Of a stretch of 20,936 nucleotides of DNA, positions 7,464 through 14,016 are shown piece after piece. Source of the DNA: an uncultured Opitutia bacterium (lineage in GTDB: Bacteria > Verrucomicrobiota > Verrucomicrobiia > Opitutales > UBA953). Each line of letters begins with the position of its first letter. Within the stretch, counting starts at the first letter, position 1. Made by a program: the position numbers and the translations under genes. The notes beneath the pieces are model-generated. The model was not told where the DNA came from and ran no database searches. It saw only the letters and a list, made by a program, of their open reading frames with translations. The stretch covers positions 1 to 20,936 of the forward strand of contig CALEEU010000166.1 of the NCBI GenBank assembly GCA_937875975.1, read 5' to 3'.

Positions 7464-8170
7464 TGACCGTGATCACCGTGGCCATCCGCATCGACCTAGT
7501 CACCCTCTTCCCGGCCATGGCCGACGGCTTCCTCCAGGAGTCGGTCATCGGGAAGGCCATCGATAAGGGTCTGATCGCCTTCAAGGCCCACGACCTTCGC
7601 GCCTACTCCAAGGACAAGCACCGCAAGGTGGACGACATGCCCTACGGCGGCGGCCCCGGCATGCTCATGAGCTGCCAACCCCTCTTCGACGCCGTCGACG
7701 CCTTGGCCACCCCGGACTGCGAAGTGATCTATCTTTGCCCCGACGGTGAACAATTGACCAATAAGCTGGCCAAGGAGCTCGCCCAAAAGAGCCATTTGAT
7801 CCTCATTTCGGGACATTATGAGGGTATCGACCAGCGCTTCCGGGATAAGAAGGTCACCCGGGAGGTCTCGATCGGCGATTATGTGCTCACTAATGGCACT
7901 TTACCCGCCTGCGTCCTGGTCGATTGCCTCGGCCGGCAGCTCCCTGGGGTACTCGGGGAGGAAAACTCCTTGACGGGGGATAGTTACAACGGCAAGTTGC
8001 TCGCCTTTCCGCAGTTCACCCGACCCGCTGTTTACGATGGTCTCGAGGTGCCCCCCGTCCTCCTAGGAGGAAATCACGCCGAAATCGAAAAATGGCGTCG
8101 GGAAAGGCAAATAGAGAAGACAAAGCAACGCAGACCGGACCTGATGAAAGACCAAGAACACCAGCCATGA
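7463..8170 (+). CDS. trmD: tRNA (guanine-N1-)-methyltransferase TrmD
   Basis: TrmD makes m1G37 in tRNAs with G36G37, using S-adenosylmethionine bound in a trefoil knot. Family blocks are IDLVTLFP at the N-terminus, PYGGGPGMLM, ISGHYEGIDQR, SIGDYVLTNGTLP (knot region), and a C-terminal FTRP...VPPVLLGG...IEKWRRE block. The length, 235 aa, is normal. The ATG at 7463 adds about six residues before the usual MxIDxxTLFP start; in-frame GTG codons at 7469 and 7478 are alternatives, the latter giving the most family-like N-terminus. The stop overlaps the rplS start as ATGA, so the two are probably translationally coupled. The usual rpsP-rimM part of this cluster is not directly upstream. Confidence 0.96.
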   Translation: MTVITVAIRIDLVTLFPAMADGFLQESVIGKAIDKGLIAFKAHDLRAYSKDKHRKVDDMPYGGGPGMLMSCQPLFDAVDALATPDCEVIYLCPDGEQLTNKLAKELAQKSHLILISGHYEGIDQRFRDKKVTREVSIGDYVLTNGTLPACVLVDCLGRQLPGVLGEENSLTGDSYNGKLLAFPQFTRPAVYDGLEVPPVLLGGNHAEIEKWRRERQIEKTKQRRPDLMKDQEHQP

Positions 8171-8577
8171 GCAACCATCCCCTCATTCAATTTGCCACCC
8201 AGCCCCAGCTGAAGACCGCCCGCGGCGACCATGCTTTCAAGGTCGGCGACGGCGTCAAAGTCTCCACCAAGGTCCGCGAAGGCGACAAAGAGCGCACTCA
8301 GCTCTTCGCCGGCATCGTCATCCAGCGTAAGGGCGGCGGCATCCACGAAACCTTCACCGTTCGCCGTGTCTCCTTCGGCGAAGGCGTCGAGCGTACCTTC
8401 CCGGTCCACTCCCCGAACATCGAGAAGATCGAAGTCGAACGCGTCTCGCAGGTCATGCGCGCCCGCCTCTTCTACCTCCGCGATCGCCAGGGCAAGTCGG
8501 CTACCAAGGTCAAAGAAAAGCGCTTCGACCCCACCGAGCACGCCGCCGCTGCAGCCGCGGCCGCCGCTGCCAAGTAA
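8167..8577 (+). CDS. rplS: Large ribosomal subunit protein bL19
   Basis: bL19 sits at the 30S-50S interface. The sequence shows the family blocks VGDGVKVSTKVREGDKER, FAGIVIQRKGGG, ETFTVRRVSFGEGVERTFP, HSPNIEKIEV and the C-terminal MRARLFYLRDRQGKSA. At 136 aa it is about 20 residues longer than usual; the extra part is a tail ending in a run of Ala before the final Lys. The ATG at 8167 overlaps the trmD stop by four bases. The same frame is open upstream to 8092 within trmD, but those residues are not L19-like. A terminator follows. Confidence 0.97.
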   Translation: MSNHPLIQFATQPQLKTARGDHAFKVGDGVKVSTKVREGDKERTQLFAGIVIQRKGGGIHETFTVRRVSFGEGVERTFPVHSPNIEKIEVERVSQVMRARLFYLRDRQGKSATKVKEKRFDPTEHAAAAAAAAAAK

Positions 8578-8600
8578 GCCTCCCAAGGCTTCCCCGAAAT

Positions 8601-8623
8601 CCCGCCCCATGGCGGGGTTTTTT
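8601..8623 (+). terminator. Rho-independent terminator of trmD-rplS
   Basis: The stem CCCGCC / GGCGGG with loop CCAT is followed by G and six T residues. It lies 24 bases after the rplS stop. Confidence 0.85.
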
Positions 8624-8652
8624 GTGCCTGAATTTGAGGCCAAACCGGAAGC

Positions 8653-8877
8653 CGGCCGAAAAGGCCGCCTGCCCCCCTATACGCAAGATACAGGCTAACC
8701 CACTTATTAACAGTGGCTTGTTATGTGTGTTTTGACGAAGGGTCCGGCAGGTGTGGGATATTTTTTACCAAAACCTTCTGGGGAAGGCTTGACTCTCCCC
8801 CTCCCTCCTGCGTTTTTGCACATCCGTCTTTTGAGAACCCTCCCAGGACGATAACCAGACCACCTTCTCCAAACCCA
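8653..8877 (+). promoter_or_regulatory. rpsP upstream region: AT-richer, tandem -35-like boxes and small hairpins
   Basis: This gap is richer in A/T than its surroundings. It holds small inverted repeats CGGCC-GAAAA-GGCCG (8653-8667), CCACT-N7-AGTGG (8700-8716) and CCTTC-TGGG-GAAGG (8774-8787). It also holds two -35-like boxes, TTGACG (8732-8737) and TTGACT (8789-8794), with T-rich stretches after each (8758-8766 and 8812-8817). A leader of about 50-110 bases is inferred, longer than for other genes here. No known ribosomal leader motif is recognised. Confidence 0.4.
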
Positions 8878-9144
8878 ATGCTACGCATCCGCCTCCAACG
8901 CTTCGGTACGAAAAACGAGCCGACCTATCGCCTCGTCGTCGCCGAACAAGCCATCCGCCGTGACGGCCGTTTCGTCGAAGTCCTCGGCAACTACAATCCC
9001 CGCGCCCGTGGTAAGACCCCGGGTCTGGTGATCAACGTCGAGCGCGTCGACCATTGGGTCAAGCTCGGCGCCCAGCCGTCCGACACCGCGAAGTCGCTCG
9101 TGAAGCGAGCCCGCGCCGAGTCGGCCGCTGTGGCCAAGGCTTAA
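8878..9144 (+). CDS. rpsP: Small ribosomal subunit protein bS16
   Basis: This 88-aa protein matches bS16, a 30S assembly protein. Blocks are MLRIRLQRFGTKNEPTYRLV, AEQAIRRDGRFVEVLGNYNP and the later VERVDHWVKLGAQPSDT. The frame is open upstream to 8713, but the residues before the ATG at 8878 are not S16-like. The start is preceded by CCAAACCCA, with no Shine-Dalgarno. In many bacteria rpsP heads an operon with rimM, trmD and rplS; here it is downstream of trmD-rplS, has its own leader and terminator, and rimM is absent. Confidence 0.97.
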   Translation: MLRIRLQRFGTKNEPTYRLVVAEQAIRRDGRFVEVLGNYNPRARGKTPGLVINVERVDHWVKLGAQPSDTAKSLVKRARAESAAVAKA

Positions 9145-9183
9145 GTATATTTACACGGCGGAAACGCCCACCCTGACGATGCT

Positions 9184-9214
9184 TCACCCCGCCACCCGGC
9201 GGGGTGATTCATTT
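9184..9214 (+). terminator. Terminator after rpsP, shared by convergent operon
   Basis: A perfect 10-bp stem TCACCCCGCC / GGCGGGGTGA (9184-9193, 9198-9207) has loop ACCC and a weak T tract (TTCATTT). It lies between the convergent rpsP and FmdB-like genes and may act in both directions. Confidence 0.7.
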
Positions 9215-9239
9215 ACTGAGGTCGCCGAAGGGCCGGAGC

Positions 9240-9503
9240 TCAGTTGAGCTTATTCCAACCACCCTTGCCGTCCTTCTCCAATTTCTGGAATCCGGCCTGG
9301 CTGAGCCGCTTGTCACTCAAGCCCTGCTTCATGGCGCCCTCGCCGTACTTGGTCGTGAGCGTGGGCGATTCGAGGACGCGGCGGCACGGCTCCTTCGTCA
9401 CGGGGTGATGCGTGAAATCGGGCGCCTCCGTCGGCAGGTCGACTTCGAACTCATCCCCTTCGGCTCCGTCGGGCTTGATCACGATGTAACGGCGGATCGT
9501 CAT
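9240..9503 (-). CDS. Small FmdB-like protein with the zinc-ribbon cysteines missing
   Basis: This 87-aa protein is the last gene of the Opp operon, 3 bases after the OppC stop. The order of features recalls FmdB-type zinc-ribbon proteins: a YxVxK start, GDEFEV where FmdB has a conserved FE(V/I), an HPVTKEPCRRV stretch where the second Cys pair and Arg-Arg usually occur, and a C-terminal tail of the type LSDKRLSQAGFQKLEKDGKGGW seen after the ribbon in some members. Only one Cys remains (in EPCRRV), so a Cys4 zinc ribbon is impossible. The family's function is poorly known. The resemblance is from memory and moderate; it could be an unrelated small protein. Confidence 0.6.
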   Translation of the reverse strand: MTIRRYIVIKPDGAEGDEFEVDLPTEAPDFTHHPVTKEPCRRVLESPTLTTKYGEGAMKQGLSDKRLSQAGFQKLEKDGKGGWNKLN

Positions 9504-9506
9504 GGC

Positions 9507-10370
9507 CTACTTGCGGGAAGACCGCGGGTCAAAGGCGTCGCGCAGGCCGTCACCGAGGAAGTTCAAGGAAAGCAGCGTGAGTGCGAAGACGATTGAAGGA
9601 GAGATGAGCAGCCAAGGGCACTCCTCCATGATGTCGGCCCCCTCCTTGATCATCAGACCCCAAGAGGTCATCGGAGCCTTCACGCCGAGCCCCAAGAAGC
9701 TGACGAAGGCCTCGAGGAGCATGACTCCAGGCACGGTCAGGGTCGCGCACACGGCGATCGTGCCGGCGAGGTTGGGCAGGTAATGCCGGCGGAAAATGCC
9801 CCAGCGCGTCTGTCCGAGCGATTCAGCGGCCTGCACGAACTGCGAACTCTTCATCTCACGGGTCTGGTTCCGGATGATACGCGCCATGGTCAGCCAGGAG
9901 ACGCCACCGACGGCCAGGAAGATCATCGGCATGTTCTGGCCGAAGACGACCGTGCACAGGATGACGATGAGCGTCAGCGGCAAGGTGCTCACGATGTCCA
10001 CGAAGCGCATCATGGCGTCCTCCGCCCGGCCGCCGACTTCCGCCGCGAGCACGCCGTAACAGATCCCCACGGCCAGCGCGACGGCGGTGGCGATGAGGCC
10101 GACGAAGAGCGAAATCATGCCGCCTTGCAGCAGACGTGAAAGGACGTCGCGACCAAGGAGATCCGTCCCGAGCCAATGCGCGAAGGAAGGCGCCGCCGCG
10201 CTGTGCGCGAGGTCCTGCGCCATGTACGGATACGGCGAGATCCAGGGCGACAAGAAGCAGACGGCGGTCACGGCGATGAGGAACCAGCCCGACCAGACCG
10301 CGGCGCGATCACGCCGGAAACGCTGCCAGCCGCTTTCGGAAGCAAGGGACTCGACGACGGGCGCGCTCAT
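9507..10370 (-). CDS. OppC/DppC-type ABC transporter permease
   Basis: This 287-aa inner-membrane permease has the OppC layout: a cytoplasmic N-terminus with a FRRDRAAVWSGW segment, a first TM near residues 28-45, a periplasmic loop containing HWLGTDLLGRDVLSRLLQGG (the classic GTDxxGRDVxSR motif), and five more TM segments. The coupling region EAAESLGxxxxxIxxRHxxPN is visible as QAAESLGQTRWGIFRRHYLPN. The product should pair with the OppB-type protein to import oligopeptides or related solutes (nickel, microcin-type peptides). Its start overlaps the oppB-like stop by four bases. No solute-binding protein or OppD/OppF ATPase is present, so these must come from elsewhere. Confidence 0.92.
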   Translation of the reverse strand: MSAPVVESLASESGWQRFRRDRAAVWSGWFLIAVTAVCFLSPWISPYPYMAQDLAHSAAAPSFAHWLGTDLLGRDVLSRLLQGGMISLFVGLIATAVALAVGICYGVLAAEVGGRAEDAMMRFVDIVSTLPLTLIVILCTVVFGQNMPMIFLAVGGVSWLTMARIIRNQTREMKSSQFVQAAESLGQTRWGIFRRHYLPNLAGTIAVCATLTVPGVMLLEAFVSFLGLGVKAPMTSWGLMIKEGADIMEECPWLLISPSIVFALTLLSLNFLGDGLRDAFDPRSSRK

Positions 10371-11284
10371 CGGCTCCGGGCCACCTTGGGGTTCAGCGCG
10401 GCGTTGGCTAGGTCGGCCGCGAGGTTAAGGAAGAGCAGCGCCGCTGCATAGACGATCGTCGTGCCGAGGATCAGCATGACGTCGCGGTTGATGATGGCGG
10501 TGACGAAGAGACGGCCCATGCCCGGGACGTCGAAGAGTGATTCGATGACGAAGGAGCCCGAGACTAGGCCGGCGGCGGCGGGGCCGAGATAGGTGACGAC
10601 CGGCAGGAGCGCGTTCCGCAGCGCGTGCACGAACCAGACGCGCAGTGGCGGCACGCCCTTGGCGCGCGCAGTGCGCACGTAATCCAGCGAGCGCACTTCC
10701 ATCAATGATCCGCGCGTCAATCGCGCGAGCGGCGCGGCGGTGATGAGCCCGAGCGTACAGGCGGGCAGCACGAAGTGGATTGCCGAGCCCCAGCCGCAGG
10801 GCGGCAACCAACCCAAGCCCAGCGAGAAGATCAAAGCGAGGATCGGGCCGAGCACGAACGACGGCACGCAGATGCCCACGAGCGTGAAGCCCATCGGGAC
10901 GCGATCGAGCCAGCTATTTGGCCGCGACGCGGCGAGCACGCCGACCGGCACACCGATGAGCACGGCGAGCAGTAAAGAGACCAGGCCGAGCGAAGTAGAG
11001 ACGCCGATGCGCGAGCCGATGACTTCGCGCACGGACCAGCCGGGATATTTGATCGACGGACCAAGATCACCTTGAGCGAGATTGACGACGTAGTTGCCGA
11101 GCTGGATGGGGAGCGGCTGATCGAGGCCGTAATACTTCTCGAGGCGCGCCTTCACTTCAGCCGGCAGCGGGCGATCCTTGTCGAAAGGTCCGCCAGGCAC
11201 CGCATGCGCCAGAAAGAAGGTAGCGGCCACCACGATAAGCAGGACCGGCACCATCTCCAGCAGGCGACGCAGGACGTAAGCCAT
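10367..11284 (-). CDS. OppB/DppB-type ABC transporter permease
   Basis: This 305-aa permease has the OppB signature: an N-terminal TM in MAYVLRRLLEMVPVLLIVV, a periplasmic PGGPFDKDRPLP loop followed by YYGLDQPLP, and a cytoplasmic coupling block DYVRTARAKG with HALRNALLPVVT. The later GSFVIESLFDVPGMGRLF block is also typical. It forms the heterodimeric channel with the OppC-type protein. Its ATG shares one base with the stop of the upstream lipoprotein gene (TGATG), and its stop overlaps the next start (ATGA), so the three genes are translationally linked. Confidence 0.93.
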   Translation of the reverse strand: MAYVLRRLLEMVPVLLIVVAATFFLAHAVPGGPFDKDRPLPAEVKARLEKYYGLDQPLPIQLGNYVVNLAQGDLGPSIKYPGWSVREVIGSRIGVSTSLGLVSLLLAVLIGVPVGVLAASRPNSWLDRVPMGFTLVGICVPSFVLGPILALIFSLGLGWLPPCGWGSAIHFVLPACTLGLITAAPLARLTRGSLMEVRSLDYVRTARAKGVPPLRVWFVHALRNALLPVVTYLGPAAAGLVSGSFVIESLFDVPGMGRLFVTAIINRDVMLILGTTIVYAAALLFLNLAADLANAALNPKVARSR

Positions 11285-11568
11285 CAGGGATTCGCCTCGG
11301 CGGCCTTAACGCGCTTCTCCAGCTCTTCGGTCGTCGGCGGGGGCGGCAGACCGGGCGCGCCCTTAGTTGTCCAACCCATCTTAATCGCCATCGCCTCGTA
11401 TTCCTTCGGACTCAGCGTACCGCGGGCGCGCAGGCGATCCTTGCGCTCATCGGTATCATCCAGGAGTCGGTCCTGCTGAGCCGTGGCGGTGCTCTTCGCA
11501 TCAGGGATCGAGCAACCTGCACCGAGCAGCGCGCAGGCGAGCAAAAGAGCGCGGGGCAGTGACTTCAT
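11284..11568 (-). CDS. Small lipoprotein, unknown function
   Basis: This 94-aa protein has a type II signal peptide: MKSLPRALLLACALLGAGC, with the lipobox LGAGC placing the lipidated Cys at residue 19. The mature part is short, charged and probably helical, with a KDRLRARGTLSPKEYEAMA segment resembling a short-chain SHOCT-like helix, a Pro-rich run (GLPPPP) and a final EELEKRVKAAEA helix. I do not recognise a family. It lies between a DCC-family gene (10-base gap) and the oppB-like gene (one-base overlap). Too small to be a substrate-binding protein, it might anchor or assist the transporter, but nothing proves this. LspA, needed for its processing, is encoded at 14013-14567. Confidence 0.8.
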   Translation of the reverse strand: MKSLPRALLLACALLGAGCSIPDAKSTATAQQDRLLDDTDERKDRLRARGTLSPKEYEAMAIKMGWTTKGAPGLPPPPTTEELEKRVKAAEANP

Positions 11569-11578
11569 GACGTTGTTT

Positions 11579-11965
11579 CTATTCCGCGAGATGGTGCGGG
11601 CTCAAGCGCGTACAGGCGGCCGGGCCCGCGAACCGATGGCGACGGCGTGCGACCTGATCGTAGAGGAAGTCGCGCATCCAACCCGGGCAGAGGCAAGCCC
11701 CCCAAGCCAGCAAACGCCAAACCCCGCCGAGTGACCGTAAAAGCACGAGGACCGCGGCCGAGCGAACCAACCGCCGGGACCCGTCCCAGACGACCAGCGT
11801 GCCTTGATCGCCGCCTGGTGGCTCGCCGGCAATGCGGGCGACCTCACCCTGGTTCGTCGCGAAGACCATGGCACCGGCAGCGTCACGGCAGGCCAGCCAA
11901 GCCGCGGTGCCATTGCACAAGGCGCAGGAGCCATCGATGAGCACGACAAGGGGCGCTTTCCGCAT
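11579..11965 (-). CDS. DCC-family (DUF393) thiol-disulfide oxidoreductase-like protein
   Basis: This 128-aa protein shows the family-defining motif at the N-terminus: DGSCALCNG at residues 11-19, with a CxxC pair. It keeps the typical C-terminal end YDQVARRRHRFAG. A hydrophobic region lies near residues 70-95. The DCC family is predicted to be thioredoxin-like, but activity is rarely proven. It is first in a compact operon with the lipoprotein, OppB, OppC and FmdB-like genes. Family members do sit in diverse operons, so its link to transport is only contextual. On the minus strand TTGCCC starts 41 bases before its ATG. The tRNA-Tyr gene is divergent. Confidence 0.87.
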   Translation of the reverse strand: MRKAPLVVLIDGSCALCNGTAAWLACRDAAGAMVFATNQGEVARIAGEPPGGDQGTLVVWDGSRRLVRSAAVLVLLRSLGGVWRLLAWGACLCPGWMRDFLYDQVARRRHRFAGPAACTRLSPHHLAE

Positions 11966-11977
11966 GGCTTGACCCTA

Positions 11978-12006
11978 AGCGAGGCCCGGCAGGTGTGAAG
12001 GGGCAA
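11978..12006 (-). promoter_or_regulatory. Putative promoter of the DCC-lipoprotein-opp operon
   Basis: On the minus strand TTGCCC (12006-12001) is followed by a 17-base spacer and a poor -10 (CTCGCT); TAGGGT slightly further on is an alternative. The predicted start is about 5 bases before the ATG at 11965. Confidence 0.3.
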
Positions 12007-12057
12007 AAAAGGCCCCGATGTGCTCGGAGAAAGGCCCATTAAGTCCAGCGAAAGCGC

Positions 12058-12086
12058 TTGTCATGAGCCGACGGCACTGCCAAGTT
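12058..12086 (+). promoter_or_regulatory. Putative promoter of tRNA-Tyr
   Basis: TTGTCA (12058-12063) and CAAGTT (12081-12086) are separated by 17 bases. This places a start site about 9 bases before the mature tRNA 5' end. It is the only -35-like box at a suitable distance. Confidence 0.35.
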
Positions 12087-12102
12087 GCCCATCCTGTTGG
12101 CC

Positions 12103-12189
12103 GGAAGGGTATCCAAGTGGCTAAAGGTCGCGGACTGTAAATCCGTTCAGCTTCGCTGTTCGTGGGTTCGAATCCCACCCCTTCCACCA
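12103..12189 (+). tRNA. tRNA-Tyr (anticodon GUA)
   Basis: An 87-base class II tRNA. The acceptor GGAAGGG (12103-12109) pairs with CCCTTCC (12179-12185); discriminator A and an encoded CCA (12187-12189) follow. The anticodon stem GCGGA/TCCGT holds loop CTGTAAA with anticodon GTA. A long variable arm (TCAGCTTCGCTG region) and a T arm GTGGG-TTCGAAT-CCCAC are clear. GTA plus the long arm gives bacterial tyrosine tRNA. Confidence 0.96.
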
Positions 12190-12200
12190 GCAGGACTCAT

Positions 12201-12223
12201 GAGGCCCCTCAAAAAGGGGCCTC
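12201..12223 (+). terminator. Hairpin after tRNA-Tyr, terminator-like without T tract
   Basis: A perfect 9-bp stem GAGGCCCCT / AGGGGCCTC has loop CAAAA. It is followed by TCCATGCC and so lacks a T tract. It may act in 3' trimming or termination. Confidence 0.5.
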
Positions 12224-12250
12224 TCCATGCCCGGAATCCTCAAATCCGCG

Positions 12251-12279
12251 TTGACTCCGAGGGCCGCCCACGGCTTCCC
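12251..12279 (+). promoter_or_regulatory. Putative promoter of rpsT
   Basis: TTGACT (12251-12256) is followed after 17 bases by CTTCCC, a weak -10. The predicted start lies about 4 bases before the rpsT ATG at 12291, implying an almost leaderless mRNA. No Shine-Dalgarno is present. Confidence 0.37.
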
Positions 12280-12290
12280 TACTAACTCAC

Positions 12291-12536
12291 ATGGCCAACA
12301 TCAAAGCTAACAAGAAGAGCATCCGCCAGACCAACCGTCGCGCTGAGCACAACAAGATCGTCCGCACCCGTCTTAAGTCCCTCGTCAAGGGCCTGACCGG
12401 TGACAACGTCGCTGCTACCGCCTCCCAGGTCGCTTCCGCCGCCGACAAGGCCGCGAAGACCGGCGTGATCCATCGCAACAAGGCGAACCGCATCAAGGCT
12501 CGCCTCGCGAAGAAGCTCGCTGCCGCCAAGAAGTAA
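12291..12536 (+). CDS. rpsT: Small ribosomal subunit protein bS20
   Basis: This 81-aa, strongly basic, all-helical protein matches bS20, which binds 16S rRNA in the 30S body. Blocks are MANIKANKKSIRQ, AEHNKIVRTRLKSLVK and the C-terminal KTGVIHRNKANRIKARLAKKL. It is a single-gene unit with its own promoter and terminator. The ATG is preceded by ACTAACTCAC with no Shine-Dalgarno. Confidence 0.97.
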   Translation: MANIKANKKSIRQTNRRAEHNKIVRTRLKSLVKGLTGDNVAATASQVASAADKAAKTGVIHRNKANRIKARLAKKLAAAKK

Positions 12537-12556
12537 TGCCGGCTGGCCCCTTCACC

Positions 12557-12587
12557 AACCCCGTCGCCTAGGCGCCGGGGTTTTTTT
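12557..12587 (+). terminator. Rho-independent terminator of rpsT
   Basis: The stem AACCCCG / CGGGGTT with an inner CGCC/GGCG part is followed by a run of seven T (five beyond the stem-paired bases, 12583-12587). The next gene's ATG is only 10 bases after it. Confidence 0.85.
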
Positions 12588-12597
12588 GTCCCCGGAA

Positions 12598-13401
12598 ATG
12601 TCCGACCTGCCCCCAGCCTCCATCGGTTTCGCCGCCGGCCTGCTCGGCGAGGAAGCCCATCGCATGGCCGTGTTGGCCTATGGCCCGGGCTGGGTCGCGC
12701 TCGATAAGCCCAGCGGCGTCGCCCTGGAAGAACACCCTTGGCAGAAAGGCGCGCCGACCCTGCTCGGCCAGCTGCGCGTGCAGCTCGAAGCCGGCAAGCC
12801 GGAGATGGTCCGCCTCGGCCTCGCCGAACCCGCCGCCGTTTTCGGCCCTGAACCTGAATCCGCCGGCATCGCCATCATCGCCGACCGCGCCACCGCGATG
12901 GCCGACTGGCGCGAAGCCCTCGGCTCCGGCGCCTTCCGCTTCGAATTCGAATTCATCGCGCGCACGGAAGATGCCCCCGAAGACGCTGGCATCTGCGACC
13001 TACCCGTGGGCATGGACGACTCGCAAGAACGCGCGTTCGTATCGCACCGTAATGGCAAGCACTCCCAGACCCGCTTCGAGCCCGGTCGCGCCTGCGGCCG
13101 CTGGCGCATCTGGACCGCGCACACGCCCTTCCCTCGCCGCGATCAAGTTCGCATCCACGCCACCGAATGCGGCATCCGCATCGCCGGCGAACTCAAGTAC
13201 GGCCGCTCCGGCCGCGTGACGCTGACCGACACGACGCCGAAGGGCCGCCTGAACAAAGGCGAAGACAAGCCGCTGCACCGCGGCCTGCTGCTGCGTATCG
13301 CGCGCGTCACCGGCAAAGTCGCCGGCAAGGAATTCGAGGTCGTCGCACCCCGGCCCGACGACTTCGCGACGGTGGTGAAGCGTCTGTCGAAGGGAATCTG
13401 A
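12598..13401 (+). CDS. Divergent RluA-type pseudouridine synthase homologue lacking the catalytic Asp motif
   Basis: This 267-aa protein has the RluA-family frame: VALDKPSGVAL (residues 33-43) where family members read LNKPxGhxVxx, a HSQTRFE segment like the conserved T-x-(F/Y) strand, HTPFPRRDQVRIHATECGI matching TGRTHQIRVHLAxxG, then IAGELKYG matching IxGDxxYG. LHRGLLLRIARV and APRPDDF match the family C-terminus. The catalytic loop HRLDxxTSG is replaced by FGPEPESAG (residues 82-90), putting Glu85 where the essential Asp should be and removing the Arg. It may be a pseudoenzyme or RNA-binding derivative, or use altered chemistry. The ATG at 12598 is 10 bases after the rpsT terminator. A TTG at 12586 in the T tract is a less likely start. 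Confidence 0.8.
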   Translation: MSDLPPASIGFAAGLLGEEAHRMAVLAYGPGWVALDKPSGVALEEHPWQKGAPTLLGQLRVQLEAGKPEMVRLGLAEPAAVFGPEPESAGIAIIADRATAMADWREALGSGAFRFEFEFIARTEDAPEDAGICDLPVGMDDSQERAFVSHRNGKHSQTRFEPGRACGRWRIWTAHTPFPRRDQVRIHATECGIRIAGELKYGRSGRVTLTDTTPKGRLNKGEDKPLHRGLLLRIARVTGKVAGKEFEVVAPRPDDFATVVKRLSKGI

Positions 13402-14016
13402 TCAGCTTCCCGACGGAAACCGCAGCGTGAAACGATCCGTCGTGCGCGCATAACCGTCCGGGCTATTGAGCCGGCCGATCGGCGCATAATGGGCATAGTC
13501 CACCTTCCAAGTCGCGGGGTCAGCGACGCCGGCGCGCACATGGGCGAGCAAGATTTCCACGACGACGAGTCGGTTCTCGCCGTACTTACGAATGTCCAGC
13601 AGGCGGCACTCCAGCGCCACGGGACATTCGACGAGCCGTGGCACGCGCACACGCTCAGACGGCGCGAGCGTGAAGCCGGCGCGCGGCACCTCGCTCACGC
13701 CAGGCGGCAAAGAGCGGGCACACTCGACCATCTTCGTCGCGACGGCCTCGTCGCAGAGATGAATGACGCATTCGGCATTAGCCGTCAGGTTGGCGGCGGT
13801 ATCCTTGAGGGTGCCATCATCGCGATCGGCCGGAGCGAATACGGCGATGGCCGGCTCGGTGCCCATGACGTTGAAGAACGAGAACGGCGCGGCGTTGACG
13901 ACGCCAGCAGCGTCAACCGTCGTGACGAGCGCGATGGGTCGCGGGACGACCAGTCCAGCGAGCAGCTTGTACGCCAGGTCGCCCGGATGGGCGGCGACGT
14001 CAAAGCGCACGCTCAT
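13402..14016 (-). CDS. Flavin reductase-like FMN-binding split-barrel protein
   Basis: This 204-aa protein belongs to the flavin reductase-like (DIM6/NTAB) group. Typical blocks are the N-terminal LAGLVVPRPIALVTTVDAAG, NAAPFSFFNVMG for FMN binding, and a central KMVECARSLPPGVSE loop. A VECPVALECRLLD segment follows, then the KVDYAHYAPIGRL block near the end. Such proteins reduce flavins with NAD(P)H or bind FMN as partners of monooxygenases; the substrate is unknown. It is the last gene of the ileS-dksA-lspA operon, with its start overlapping the lspA stop by four bases. Its stop codon abuts the convergent pseudouridine synthase homologue's stop, both lying in one TGATCA. Confidence 0.87.
   Translation of the reverse strand: MSVRFDVAAHPGDLAYKLLAGLVVPRPIALVTTVDAAGVVNAAPFSFFNVMGTEPAIAVFAPADRDDGTLKDTAANLTANAECVIHLCDEAVATKMVECARSLPPGVSEVPRAGFTLAPSERVRVPRLVECPVALECRLLDIRKYGENRLVVVEILLAHVRAGVADPATWKVDYAHYAPIGRLNSPDGYARTTDRFTLRFPSGS

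Noticed and set aside
11975..12285. Short open frames on both strands across tRNA-Tyr
   Set aside because: These are the familiar spurious translations of a tRNA gene (for example the GVGFEPTNSE type).
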